Positions 45,735 to 57,930 of a DNA stretch of 64,000 nt are shown here, one piece after another. Numbering within the stretch: the stretch's first letter is position 1; each line of letters opens with the position of its first letter. The notes beneath the pieces are model-generated. The model had not been told where the DNA came from and did not search any database. It saw nothing but the letters and a program-made list of their open reading frames with translations. The position numbers were made by a program, and so were the translations under genes. This stretch comes from Delphinus delphis (taxonomy: Eukaryota > Chordata > Mammalia > Artiodactyla > Delphinidae), in contig NC_082689.1 of NCBI RefSeq assembly GCF_949987515.2, forward strand, positions 101,904,957 to 101,968,956, written 5' to 3'.

Positions 45735-45927
45735 GCTAAACATTTTTAGTGACTTGAGCTAGAATTCCTGTAAGGGTAGACACACTTAACTCTCCAGTTG
45801 ATCTCTGTACCAAATTTATGTAAATAAGATTTATTTATTTATTTTTCAAATTACCAAAGTGGAAGGACATATTTATTTTTAGCAAGTTTGGAAACTTTTG
45901 AAAAATATAAAGAATAAAATTAATCTC
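45735..45927 (+). repeat. Unclassified ~190-bp unit, copy B
   Basis: Direct partner of 38747-38936. It sits inside the ERVL-like relic and CTCAG occurs at both edges (45731-45735 and 45925-45929), a possible 5-bp target duplication. This hints that the unit itself is mobile. Confidence 0.8.
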
Positions 45928-46688
45928 AGGTTTCTCTGCTCTCCAGCTGCAAAAGATTTAGGGTCTCTTTTATGCTACCAAGGAGGTTTTCTCACTGTCA
46001 TAGTTTACCCTAAATTGGTGATGAATCACCTTTAGCCTTTTGATATGTCTCTCCAATGCACCAATAGCACTTAGCAACAGTCATCTGATTACATATTCTT
46101 TAGATTCACTACTTCCCCTCTACCTTCCAAACATCTGAGATATTGTACCTTCCAGTGATACCCTATCCCAGCTTTGAGGATTGTACCTACTACATACCTT
46201 GGGGTCCTCCTTGCCAGCCAGCCAGTGGGGGATCTAGTTCCAAAATCCCATTTGAGAGACTCCTCCCTAGGGTCACTTCTGGTACACTCAGTCTTAGGTC
46301 CAAGATTTACATACAACAGTTTGATAGAGAAGTGTGCTTAGCAACAAAACCTCTGAGGAAATGAAGGAAGCCAGTTGAGCAGAGAGAAGCTGAGTTACAA
46401 TGCATCAGGAACACCAATCACAGCCATGCCCATAGGGAGCTCAGCCATTAGGAGGGCCTTTCAGAGTTGTCCCCAAATGCATCAAAGGGAACTGACCTTT
46501 GTACCCCTGCATCACCAGTCATTGAATATGGCTGGTGTGCCCCTTTGGGCAAGGCAACCCCTGTGATTCTTGGAAAGGGATGCACTGTGAGCCATCAGCA
46601 GCCAACCCTGAGCAGCTGGGGGAATGAGAGCCTCTGTGCAGAAGTGGGGACCTGGGTTCTGCCCCATGAAATCCATCACCCCTTCCTT

Positions 46689-46720
46689 TGAATTAAGGCA
46701 TCAAGGGATGCCTTAATTCA
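46689..46720. repeat. Perfect 13-bp inverted repeat (hairpin)
   Basis: Arms TGAATTAAGGCAT (46689-46701) and its exact reverse complement (46708-46720) with a CAAGGG loop. Lies between the ERVL-like relic and the L1. Confidence 0.95.
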
Positions 46721-47105
46721 TGAGATATTTTTCATGTGCAAAAGATAGTAAAACATGTTTGCTAATTCATAACATTAATGTGCTAGATCATAGCAGTTTA
46801 TGAGATTAAACCCAGCAAAGAGCAAAGGGGTAAGAAATAGAAGCTAAGTCTGGCAAATATTGATGAGACCAGAGATAAGAACATTGTGGGCTTTGCACAG
46901 TCCTGTTTAGGGACCTCCAGCTTGGACAGCCCCATAGCCAGGGGATAGTAGAAGAGTTCAAGGTTCCAGAAAGGAGAAGGCAAGAAGGAATGAGAGGCAC
47001 AAGCCCCTTAGATACCCTCATCCACCAGAAGGCAGAAAGAAGAAGCAAGAACTACAAACCTGCAGCCTGTGTTAAGAAAACCACATTCACAGAAAGGTAG
47101 ACAAA

Positions 47106-48013
47106 ATGAAAAGGCAGAGGACTATGTACAGATGAAGGAACAAGATAAACCCAAGAAAAACAATGAAAGGAAGTAAAGATAGATGACATTCCAGAAAAAG
47201 AATTTAGAATAATGATAGTGAAGATGATCCAGGACATTAAAAAAAGAATGGAGGCAAAGATAAAGAAGATGCAAGAAATGTTTAACAAGAAGAATTAAAG
47301 AACAAAAACCTAGAAGAATTAAAGAACAAACAAACAGAAATGAACAGTACAATAACTGGAATGAAAAATAAACTAGAAGGAATCAATAGCAGAATAACTG
47401 AGGCAGAAGAATGGATAAGTAACTTGGAAGACAGAATGGTGGAATTCACTGCTGCAGAATAGAATAAAGAAAAAAGAATGAAAAGAAATGAAGACAGCCT
47501 AAGAGACTGGGACAACATTAAATGTACCACCATTCATATTATAAGGGTCCCAGAAGGAGAAGAGAGAGAGAGAAAGGACCCCAGAAAATATTCGAAGACA
47601 TTATAGTCAAAAATTTACCTAACATGGGAAAGGAAATAGCCACCCAGGTCCAGAAAGCACAGAAAGTCCCAGGCAGGATAAACCCAAGGAGAAACATGCC
47701 AAGATACATAGTAATCAAGATGACAAAATTTAAAGACAAAGAAAAATTATTAAAAGGAAAAAAATGACAACATACAAAGGAATTCCCATAAGGTTAAGAG
47801 CTAATTTCTCAGCAGACTCTGCAAGCCACAAGGCAGTGGCACAAAATATTTAAAGTGACGAAAGGGAAGAACCTACAACTAAGATTACTCTATCCAAAAA
47901 CGATCTCATTCAGATTCGACGGAGAAATCAAAAGCTTTACAGACAAGCAAAAGCTAAGAGAATTCAGCACCACCAAACCAGCTCCACAACAAATGCTAAA
48001 GGAAGTTCTCTAA
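47106..48013 (+). pseudogene. L1 ORF1 relic
   Basis: Counterpart of 24613-25510. Begins at ATG 47106 and ends with TAA at 48011-48013. It encodes a coiled coil followed by the RNA-binding domain, but a small duplicated/deleted segment near 47281-47330 (AAGAATTAAAGAACAAA appears twice) shifts the frame and further stops follow. The open part at 47522-47767 is from the RNA-binding half. Not functional. Confidence 0.85.
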
Positions 48014-48992
48014 GTGGGAAACATAAGAGAAGAAAAGGATCTACAAAAACAAACCCAAATCAATTAAGAAAATGGTAATAGGAACATACATATTGATAGC
48101 ATCTTAAATGTGAATGGATTAAATGCTCCAACCAAAAGACACAGGCTCGCTGAATGGATACAAAAACAAGACCCATATATATGCAGTCTACAAGAGACCC
48201 AATTCAGACCTAGAGACACACACAGACTGAAAGTGAGAGGATGGAAAAAGATATTCCATGAAAATGGAAATCAAAAGAAAGCTGGAGTAGCAGTACTCAT
48301 ATCAGATAAAATAGATTTTAAAATAAAGAATGTTAAAAGAGACAAGGAAGGACACTACATAGTGATCAAGAGATCAATCCAAGAAGAAGATATAACAATT
48401 ATAAATATATATGCACCCTACATAGGAGCACCTCAATACATAAGGCAAACACTAACAGCTATAAAAGAGGAAATCAACAGTAACACAATAATAGTGGGGA
48501 ACTTTAACACGTCACTTACAACAATGGACAGATCATCCAGACAGAAAATTAATAAGGAAACACAAGCTTTAAAGGACACAATAGACCAGATAGATTTAAC
48601 TGATATTTATAGGACATTCCATCTGAAAATAGAAGATTACACTTTCTTCTCAAGTGCACACAGAACATTCTCCAGGATAGATCACATCCTGGATCACAAA
48701 TCAAGCCTCAGTAAATTTAAGAAAATGGAAATTACATCAAGCATCTTTTCTCACCACAACACTATGAGATTAGAAATCAATTACAGGGAGAAAAATGTAA
48801 AAAACACAAATACATGTAGGCTAAACAATACGTTACTAAATATTCAAGAGATCACTGAAGAAACCAGAGAGGAAATCAACAAATACCTAGAGATAAATGA
48901 CAACAAAAACACGATGATCCAAAACCTACAGGATGCAGCAAAAGCAGTTCTAAGAGGGAAGTTTATAGCAATACAATCCAACCTCAAGAAAT

Positions 48993-49318
48993 GGCTTCCC
49001 TGCTGGCACAGTGGTTAAGAATACACCTGCCAATGCAGGGGAGGTAGGTTCAAGCCCTGGTCTGGGAAGATCCAACATGCCACAGTGCAACTAAGTCTGT
49101 GAGCCACAACTACTGAGCCTGTGCTCTAGAGCCCATGAGCCACAACTCTGAAGCCTGCATTCCAAGAGACCATGTTCTGCAACAATGGAAGCCACCACAA
49201 GGAGAAGCCTGTGCACCACAGAAATGAGTAGCCCCCGCTCACTGAAACTAGAGAAAAAGCCCACATGCATCAATGAAGACTCAACAGAGCCAAAAAAAAA
49301 AAAAAGAAAGAAAGAAAC
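48993..49318 (+). mobile_element. CHR-family SINE (long type) inside L1 ORF2
   Basis: The ~320-bp long CHR form: tRNA-Glu-like head GGCTTCCCTGCTGGCACAG, B-box-like GGTTCAAGCCC, then repeated 'gagccacaactactgagcc'-type units and an A-rich tail. L1 text reads up to the head and resumes after the tail; the tail-side AAGAAA makes an exact TSD impossible to fix. It is more diverged than 34208-34417. Confidence 0.93.
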
Positions 49319-51193
49319 AAACAAACAGGAAAAGTCTCAAAAAAAACAACTGAATCTTGCACCTAAAGAAACTAGAGAATGAAGAACAGACAAAACCCAA
49401 AGTTAGTAGAAGGAAGTAATTCATAAAGATCAGAGCAGAAATGAATGAAACAGAAACAAAGAAAACAATAGCAAAGATCAATAAAACTAAAAGCTGGTTC
49501 TTTAAGAAGATAAACAAGATTGATAAACCTTTAGCCAGACTCATCAAGAAAAAAGAGGGAGAGGACTCAAATCAAGAAAATTAGAAAAGAAAAAGGGGAA
49601 GTTACAACGGACACCACAGAAATACAAAGCATCATAAGAGACTACTACAAGCAACTCTATGCCAATAAAATGGACAACCTGGAAGAAATGGACAAATTCT
49701 TAGAAAAGTATAACCTTCCAAGACTGACCCAGGAATAAATAGAAAATATGAACAGATGAATCACAAGTAATGGAATTGAAACTGTGATTAAAAATCTTCC
49801 AAAAAACAAAAGTAGAGGACCAGATGACTTCACAGGTGAATTCTATCAAATATTTAGTGAAGAGATAACACCCATCCTTCTCAAACTCTTCCAAAAAATT
49901 GCAGAAAAAGGAATACTCCCAAACTCATTCTATGAGGCCACCATCACCCTGATACTAAAACCAGACAAAGATACTACAAAAAAACAAAATTACAGACCAA
50001 AATCACTGATGAATATAGATGCAAAAATCCTCAACAAAATACTAGCAAACAGAATCCAGCAACACATTAAAAGGATTGTACACCACAATCAAGTGGGATT
50101 TATCCCAGGGATGCAAGGATTCTTCAATATATGCAAATCAATCAATGTGAAAGACTATTAACAAATTGAAAAATTAAAAACAATATGATCATCTCCATAG
50201 ATGCAGAAAAAGCTTTTGACAAAATTCAACACGAATTTATGATTAAAAAAAAAGAAAACTCTCCAGAAAGTGGGCAGAGAGGGAGCCTACCTCAACATAA
50301 TAAAGACCATATATGACAAAACCCACAGAAAACATCATTCTCAATGATGAAAAACTGAAAGCATTTACTCTAAGATCAGAAACAAGACAAAGATGTCCAT
50401 TCTCACCACTATTATTCAACATAGATTTGGAAGTCCTAGCCACGACAATCAGAGAAGAAAAAGAAATAAAAAGAATCCAGATTGGAAAAGAAAAAGTAAA
50501 ACTGTCACTGTTTGCAGATGGCATGATACTATACATAGATAATCCTAAAGATGCCACCAGAAAACTACTAGAGCTAATCAATGAATTTGGTAAAGTTGCA
50601 GGATACAAAATTAATGCACAGAAATCTCTTGTATTCCTAGACACTAACAATGAAAGATCAGAAAGAAAAACTAAGGAAACACTCCCATTCACCACTGCAA
50701 CAAAAAGAATAAAATACCTAGGAGTAAACCTATCTAAGGAGACAAAAGACCTGTACTCAGAAAACTATATGACACTGATGAAAGAAATCAAAGATGACAC
50801 AAACAGATGGAGAGATACACCATGTTCTTGGATTGGAAGAATTAATATTGTGAAAATTACTATACTACCCAAAGCAATCTACAGATTCAATGCAATCCGT
50901 ATCAAATTACCAATGGCATTTTTTAAGGAACTAGAACAAAAAATCTTAAAATTTGTGTGGAGACACAAAAGACCCCAAATAGCCAAAGCAATCTTGAGGG
51001 AAAAAAACAGAGCTGGAGGAATCAGACTCACTGACTTCAGACTATATTAAAAAGCTACAGTCATCAGGACAATATGGTACTGGCACAAAAACAAAAATAT
51101 AGATCAGTGGAACAGGATAGAAAGCCCGGAGATAAACCCATGCACCTATGGTCAACTAATCTATGACAAAGGAGGGAAGGATATACAATGGAG

Positions 51194-51245
51194 AAAAGAC
51201 AGTCTCTTCAATAAGAGACTGTCTTTTCCCAGCAAAGTGCTGGGA
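51194..51245. repeat. Compound hairpin inside L1 ORF2
   Basis: A perfect 15-bp inverted repeat: AAAAGACAGTCTCTT at 51194-51208 and its reverse complement at 51213-51227 with loop CAAT. It overlaps a second one, TCCCAGCA (51227-51234) against TGCTGGGA (51238-51245). The expected L1 text has neither right arm; they arise from ~20 inserted bases copied from the neighbouring strand. Confidence 0.92.
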
Positions 51246-52474
51246 GAACTGGACAGCTACATGTAAAAGAATGAAATTAGAACACTCCTTAACACCATAC
51301 ACAAAAATAAACTCAAAATGCATTAGAGACCTAAATGTAAGACCAGACACTATAAAACTCTTAGAGGAAAACATAGGAAGAACACTCTGACATAAATCAC
51401 AGCAAGATTTTTTTTGATCTACCTCCTAGAGTAATGGAAATAAAAACAAAAATAAAAAAATGGGACCTAATGAAACTTAAAAGCTTTTGCACAGCAAAGG
51501 AAACTATAAACAAGATGAAAAGACAACCCTCAGAATGGGTGAAAATATTTGCAAACCAATAAATGAACAAAGGATTAATCTCCAAAATATACAAGCAGCT
51601 CATGCAGCTAAATATTTAAAAAAACAAGCAACACAATCAAAAAAATGTACAGAAGAAATAAATAGACATTTCTCCAAAAATATACAGTTGGCCAAGAGGC
51701 ACCTGATCAACATCACTAATTATTAGAGAAATGCAAATCAAAACTACAATGCCACATCACCTCATACCAGTCAGAATAGGCATCATCAGAAAATCTACAA
51801 ATGCTGGAGAGGATGTGGAGAAAAGGGAACCCTCTTGTACTGTTGGTGGGAATATAAACTGATACAGCTACTATGGAGAACAGTATGGATGTTCCTTAAA
51901 AAAACTAAAACTAGAATTACCATATGACCCAGCAATCCCACCACTGGGCATATACCCAGAGAAAACCATAATTCAAAAAGGCACATGCACCCCAATGTTC
52001 ATTGAAGCACCATTTACAATAGCCGGGTCATGGAAACAACCTAAATGCTCATCGACATATGAATGGATACAGAAAGTGTGGTACATATACACAATGGAAT
52101 ATTACTCAGCCATAAAAAGGAATGAAATTGGGTCATTTGTAGAGACATGGATGGACCTAGAGACTGTCATACAGAGTGAAGTAAGTCAGAAAGAGAAAAA
52201 CAAATATGGTATATTAATGCATATATGTGGAATTTAGAAAAATGGTACAGATGAACCAGTTTTCAAGGCAGAAATGGAGACACAGATGTAGAGAACAAAT
52301 GTATGGACACCAAGGGGGGAAAGTGAAAGGGGGGTGGGTGGTGGTGGTGGGATGAATTGGGAGATTGGGATTGACGTATATACACTAATATGTATAAAAT
52401 AGATAAGTAATAAGAACCTGCTGTATAAAAAAATAAAATAAAGTTCAAAAAATAAAGAAAGAAAGAAGGAATGA

Positions 52475-55400
52475 TAGAGAGAAACAGGGAAGGGAAGGCA
52501 AGCTGTCCATAATGGAATGCTTTACAACAGACTTTCAGTCTTTCATCATAGGTAACCTCTCCTCAATTGTGGGAAAAAGTCAAGATGAATATCCATGAAT
52601 TCAATTCTCTGCTTCAAAGAAAAGAAAGAACATGTTTCTTGCAGACAAAAGTACTTATATGTCCTTCCCCCCAGATTTTCTGTGTCCAAACTTACTTCAG
52701 ATAAACGTTTCTTGATTTTTAATATTTTTATGTGGTTCTGTCATTCTTTCCATCTGTCGTTAAATCATTTTTGAGATCCCAGGAAGTGCCAGGCTCACCC
52801 CTGCACTGGGCATGCAGGGACAGAGTTGCTACCCCCAAGGGCCTCACCGCTTAGGGAGAAAAACTACCTGTGAACAAATACAACACACCTGGTTGTAAGT
52901 GCTCTACTGGGCAAACACACAACACTTTGGGAATGGAGAGGAGGAACAGCCCGGATAGCTGCACAAGGTGATTTAGGAAACATCACTGAGACACCTTGAA
53001 TGTGTTGACTAAACCAACCAAGTTCACAAAATAGTTTTGTCATCTCATCTTCTGTTTTATTTTCCACTCTGTCACTTTAAGCCACTTCGAGCCACTTCAA
53101 GAACTACTATGTTTCAGATGCTGTCTCTGAATTTTTATTCCCAATATGGGAACAAGAACTTTTGAAAAGTACAATAAACTTTGTCATATACAAATACTCT
53201 TTCCATAAAATTCTAATATAAATGACTTACCTCTGTGTATATTTCTACAATGACAATAATAATTTTTATTTAGTTCAACTGAAACATCAGATATCTCAAG
53301 TTGAGAAAATGAGAGAGAAGCAGGGAGAGAAAAAAAGAAAGAGAAAAAGCACTAGAAATGTGAAATGAAAATTGAGGAAAGCAAAATGCATAGCAGTGAT
53401 AGAGTAGAAATTTTTATATTATAGCCTTGGAATAATTGGAAGAAATTAACCTTGAACCATAGAGTTTCACTCCTACACTTTTTAGATTGGCCGGAGTTAA
53501 AATACACATTAGGTTAGGACCTAACAGAGCCAGGTTCACATGTTCTAATACATTCAAATGCATTCTGCAATGAAACTTGAGGAAAGTGTTTTGGAAATTT
53601 GTAAATATGTTATTCAAAGGATAAGGTTTCCGTTATCACTTAAGAAGCCAAACATCTGCAAGTAACGGATTGGACCACAATGATTCTAACAAATAAGGGT
53701 TTCTTTTCCTCTTAGCACATGGGTATAAGTTGACTGCTGCAGCCTCCATCATCCAGTCCTTACTCACAGCCAAAGGAGAGAAGCAAAGTGCTGTACTAGC
53801 CAACCCATTCCTATTATATTTTCAGAAAAGCAAATGATTCCCCAGAAGTGCCTTCAGCAGTATTCTGTGTAAGTTGGTGGTCAGAAATGGGTCCCACAGC
53901 CATCTATAGCTGCAAAGAAGATTTAGGTAAAGAAATATTTTGGTGTCCAGCCTCTATATTGAGAAGTACCAAGGAAGAGTGGGTTGGGGGGAGCCAATTA
54001 ACAGTATTAGCCACAGCTTTCATGAGTAAAGTTAAGCCATATAACATTAGGGTAAAATTTTGATAAATATCTGTTCAATCATGACAGCTAAGATATTTAA
54101 ATAAAGGTTATAAAACATTTTCTATCTGATACATTCAACTTACTGAACACCTCTGGGAATACAGTGGGATCTTAGAGTATGGAACTTATAGGAAGGACCA
54201 TACACAAGAAAAAAAATTACCCATTTGATGGATCTATATATTATACTAAAACAAAAATTAGGTAGCTTCATGCTAAAATTTCCAAAGAGTGAGGTCCTAA
54301 AAAGTTTCTAGAGGAATACAGAAAACAAATGGAATTAATTGTACATAATCAAATAATGTCACTTGCACAAGACTTTCTCTCTGGTCATTAGACTCTATCT
54401 TAATATAATGGAAGTCTGTAGGTATTAAGTTTAAGCCTTATAAGATAAACTTATTCTTGTGTTGCATTCAAATTTAGCTTAGAATACAATGTTTTAATTG
54501 TAAGAGGAATGACTGGCTTTTAGCAATATACATTGAAAATACTGATGAGTTGACAGGTGACTAAGCTGTCCCATTGCCTCTCTGCTGCTCTTCCTGAAAA
54601 CCATGACCACACAGTTTGCCCCCATGAAAGTGAAGCTCCCTCCAGGAGTCTCCAGGAGGTTTTCCCCATGATGCTCTTCAGACCAGCCTTAAATGACAAG
54701 ATGCATGCTCATGTCTATGCAGTTGCCATCACACCTGCTAGAATCTGCAGCCAGAACTATTGTTCTTCTTTAACTGAGTGGGGCTGACTGACCACAGCAA
54801 CTCAACAGATGCCTAGATAATGCTAACCCATTTCCCTCCATCATCAGGATTTGCATACTTTGTCTGTATCTGAGAATTATAACATTTACCCTTCCCTGGA
54901 CAAGGGACCCCCATTTTCTTTCCTTCTCCACCTCTAGGGAAGTTAAGAGCAACATTAAAGCTTTATTTTGTTTACTCAGTAATGCCCCAACTTGTTTAGA
55001 GATGTGCTTCTCATATTTTATGTGGATATGGATGGATTTTTTGTTTACTTGTTTCAAATCCACCTTGGACTGATACATAGTCTTACTAAACATGACTAAA
55101 CACAGGACATGATAGGAACTCATCAACATCCAAACTAGTGTACATCCTACTCAATAAGACAAGTCCACTGGTCATGCACTTTGATGTCACAGCAACATTG
55201 GATCACTGACAGTTTCTAAGTAATCTTAATTTCTGTACTCATCTCATGGGAATGAAAAGTTTACACAGTGGTCCTTGGACACATGTAGAGTAGCACTGGT
55301 TTAGATGAAAGGCACCTGCTCTTACTTTCTTTTTGGAACTAACATTTAGTGTTTAACTACATAATAGTATCAAGATTATTGACATTCTCTTAATTTTGTC

Positions 55401-57099
55401 TGTGGAATTCATTGTTTCATTTTATGAACACTAAAATATTTATGAAGCTTTCCTCCTAAAATTCCTAAGTTTTCCACCTTCTAATTCTCTTACTCAAATG
55501 TAACCCTTGATGGTGGCAAAATCATCATCTAGTTCTACCTCACAGAGAATATTCTGGAATCATGATTAAGCACCAATCTGCTGGGACTCCCTACTAGCTA
55601 AATGCTTCCAAAGGGCAAAAGAATCCTTACATTAGACAATGTGTTGATACAAGCCAAAGGCTGATTGAACATTATGGGTGTATGAATCAATTCATACAGC
55701 TGTAAAAAGTATTCTGATTCATGTTCTGTGGATAATTTGCAATTGAAAATCCATTAATAGCATAATTGGAGATGAGTAATGCTAAGATGTACTGACCAGG
55801 TATGTCAAAATAAGTATGTGAAATGCATTCTAAAAGTGAGGTAAGATACTCCCCATAAGCTGTCCAATTTTTTCTCCCCTCTACTAAAAAATAATTGAAA
55901 ATGATTTAGATTGTTCTGAGACAAATCTGTTGACAGGGACACTAATAAGATGAATGAAAGTAGAGAGAGAAGTATTTGGCAAAACAACAAGAGCTTAAAA
56001 AATTGTGAATTTGCAGGCTGCAAACAAATATCCCATACATTTCAGAGGTGATTTCAACTGGGACTCAAAAATCAGTAGAAACATAATGAAATGCTGATGT
56101 TTCAAAAACAAGCCAAGCAAGAGAAATGGACAAGAATAACAGTGTCACATTACCAGAATTAGAATTCATTCAAAAGATACTGAGCTAAATTTTGTTTTCC
56201 TTCCAAAGTGCCTTATATAATTAGAATGAGGGTATGTTTTCCATGTCTGCAAGCATGATTGTTCTCTAGTGATCCAATCCAAGGGAAAAAAGATGCTGGT
56301 TAAAACTGAAATATTGTGCATTAGGGAAGTGATATTCATACTGCTATTTTCATTTCAATTCATTCTGTAAGACCTACCATTCTGGGGATCTGATTTTCAC
56401 ACCATAATATGAATATTCAAAATGCTACTTTACATATCACATATGGCTTGGATATAAGTGATTTCTCCCCAGACTGGAGGAATTTCTCTCAAACAAATCT
56501 ATGCGTGTTCTTTTAGATATTTTTATTTAAAAATAAAGTCTAGAAAGAATTTTTTTAAGTAACCCAGGAAAAATATTTGAACTAGATATAAGCAACATTT
56601 CTTCACTCAGATTTATAAAAGAGCCAACTTAATTTTTTCCCAAACTTTGGACACTAATTCACTTAAAATCCAAAATTATTAAAAGAAAAATAAAGCTCAG
56701 ATGATGACATTAAGATTTGGAGATAAAAACCACAGAAATGAAAATAAAAGTGAAAATGACAAAAGCCATTAATACAAATCCTATGGGCAGGATATAATAT
56801 GTTATTGAAATAATGCTAAATATTCAGTTAATTAACTGGTATGCTCAGAGCAAGAGAGAGTTTAGTTAACTTAAATTTTCTAGATAGTTGAAACTTTCCT
56901 TAAAATTTTTTTTCCATTTTTTTGTGCTCACCTCTTAAAGTACCTTGAAATCATAACTGAATATTAACTCAAATTGTACAGAGATAGAAAAGTAAAAGAT
57001 TTGGGTTGAGCATGATGCTTTTCCACAGGGTCATACCTGAGTATGTTTAAATCTATCACATTACACAGTATGAATTTTCCAGGAAGGTCAGGTAGGAAA
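52475..57099. other. Longest mostly unique stretch
   Basis: 4.6 kb in which I recognise no gene. 53690-54000 has phrases of an old LTR-like repeat ('cagcctccatcatccagtcc', 'tggtcagaaatgggtccca') but cannot be named. The open frames (longest 54770-55129 minus, 119 codons) have no domain. AT-rich with poly-purine runs near 53300-53350. Confidence 0.5.
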
Positions 57100-57345
57100 A
57101 CCTACCACTTACTTGGTGCTTATGATGTGCTTGGTTACCCTGACAGGTGCTTTCGTACTTTAATTCATTTATAATCCCAGATAATCTTTGAGAGATAAAT
57201 TATTCCCATTTTACAAATAAGAAAGTCAAAGCTCAGAGAGGTTAATGAACTTTCCCCAAAATCACACAGTGAGTAATAGGCAAAATTGAGATTCTAACGC
57301 AGGCCTGTCTGACTCCAAATCCATACTCTTTCCATCATGCCACTG
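57100..57345 (-). mobile_element. MIR SINE, near full length
   Basis: 'tacttggtgcttatgatgtg', 'tattcccattttacaaataa', 'tcagagaggttaatgaactt', 'cctgtctgactccaaatcca' are the complete reverse-complement MIR order. Confidence 0.82.
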
Positions 57346-57458
57346 TAACCGAGGTTCTACACCTAGTTCTACCATGATTGGGCTGTAACACCTGAGACCA
57401 TATTTTTCACTTCTATTGGTCTTAGTTTATGAATCTCTAAAATTAGAGGTTTCCTATC

Positions 57459-57930
57459 TGTGGCAGAAACTACTAGCTGTCCCTAATATTTTTATTGTAT
57501 TAGGACTCCAATTTTCAGCTAGGCACGTGGCATAAATGTTATATTTCCCATGTTACCTTGCCATGTGACTAAGACAAATGACTAATCACCAATGTGATGT
57601 GAGCAGAAATGATAAGTACAACTTCTGGTCACATTCTTAAAGGAACTGACCATGCCCTTATTGGTCACTTTACTCCTTCTTGAGAGCTGAAATGCAGAGA
57701 TGATGGCAAGAAATGTTGGACTTTATGGACAAGCACAACATTCTAGATTTGGTAGAACAGGAAAAGAGGAGACACCTGGGTGCCTGAGAGCATAGAATGC
57801 CAAAGCTCTCCATGTTGCTTACCTGGAGAACAACATGTGAGGGAGAAACGTCTCTGTCTTGTTTAAGCTATTGTTTTGCCTCTTTATTACATCTGACTCT
57901 AATCCTAACTAGGACTGGTCTCCTCCAACT
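57459..57930 (+). mobile_element. Old LTR-like interspersed repeat
   Basis: Begins TGTGGCAGAAACTACTAGCT and ends near 'aatcctaactaggac'. Includes 'gccatgtgactaagacaaat' and 'gtctcttgtttaagctatt'-type words. I recognise the pattern as a common old mammalian LTR-like repeat, probably MaLR/ERVL-related, but not its exact name. A related truncated copy lies at 60540-60905. Confidence 0.5.

Larger units (their letters stand above)
42540..46690 (-). mobile_element. Decayed ERVL-like provirus, minus strand
   Basis: About 4.1 kb of moderately GC-rich sequence that reads on the complement as an old endogenous retrovirus. The strongest part is 43800-44300, which follows an ERVL-type integrase in order. 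The flanks (about 42540-43100 and 46080-46690) look like internal or LTR edges but cannot be named. The complement is interrupted by many stops and frameshifts. The region also holds the ~190-bp unit at 45735-45927. The L1 at 46994 lies just beyond its right edge. Class assignment is from remembered consensus and needs a search. Confidence 0.55.
48072..52237 (+). pseudogene. L1 ORF2 relic, nearly full length
   Basis: Starts at ATG 48072; the true stop TAG is at 52235-52237. Endonuclease: open from 48110 to 49018, but QETH reads QETQ, GDFN reads GNFN and SDH reads SHH, so three active-site positions are lost. A SINE interrupts at 48993. Reverse transcriptase: pieces at 49784-50161 and 50313-51050; the metal-binding FADD motif reads FADG (about 50511-50530). 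C-terminal part continues to DEWIQK-like text near 52060. A local hairpin insertion at 51213-51237 adds another frameshift. Dead many times over. Confidence 0.9.
46994..52462 (+). mobile_element. Longest L1 copy, with nested SINE
   Basis: A ~5.1-kb L1 (excluding the SINE at 48993-49318), starting in the 5' UTR and containing relics of ORF1, ORF2 and the whole 3' UTR with AAATAAAATAAAG near 52431. A 12-bp direct repeat AAGAAGGAATGA at 46982-46993 and 52463-52474 is a likely TSD, although it is purine-rich. ORF2 is split by the SINE and broken by frameshifts. It is the same subfamily type as 24530-27408. Confidence 0.88.
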
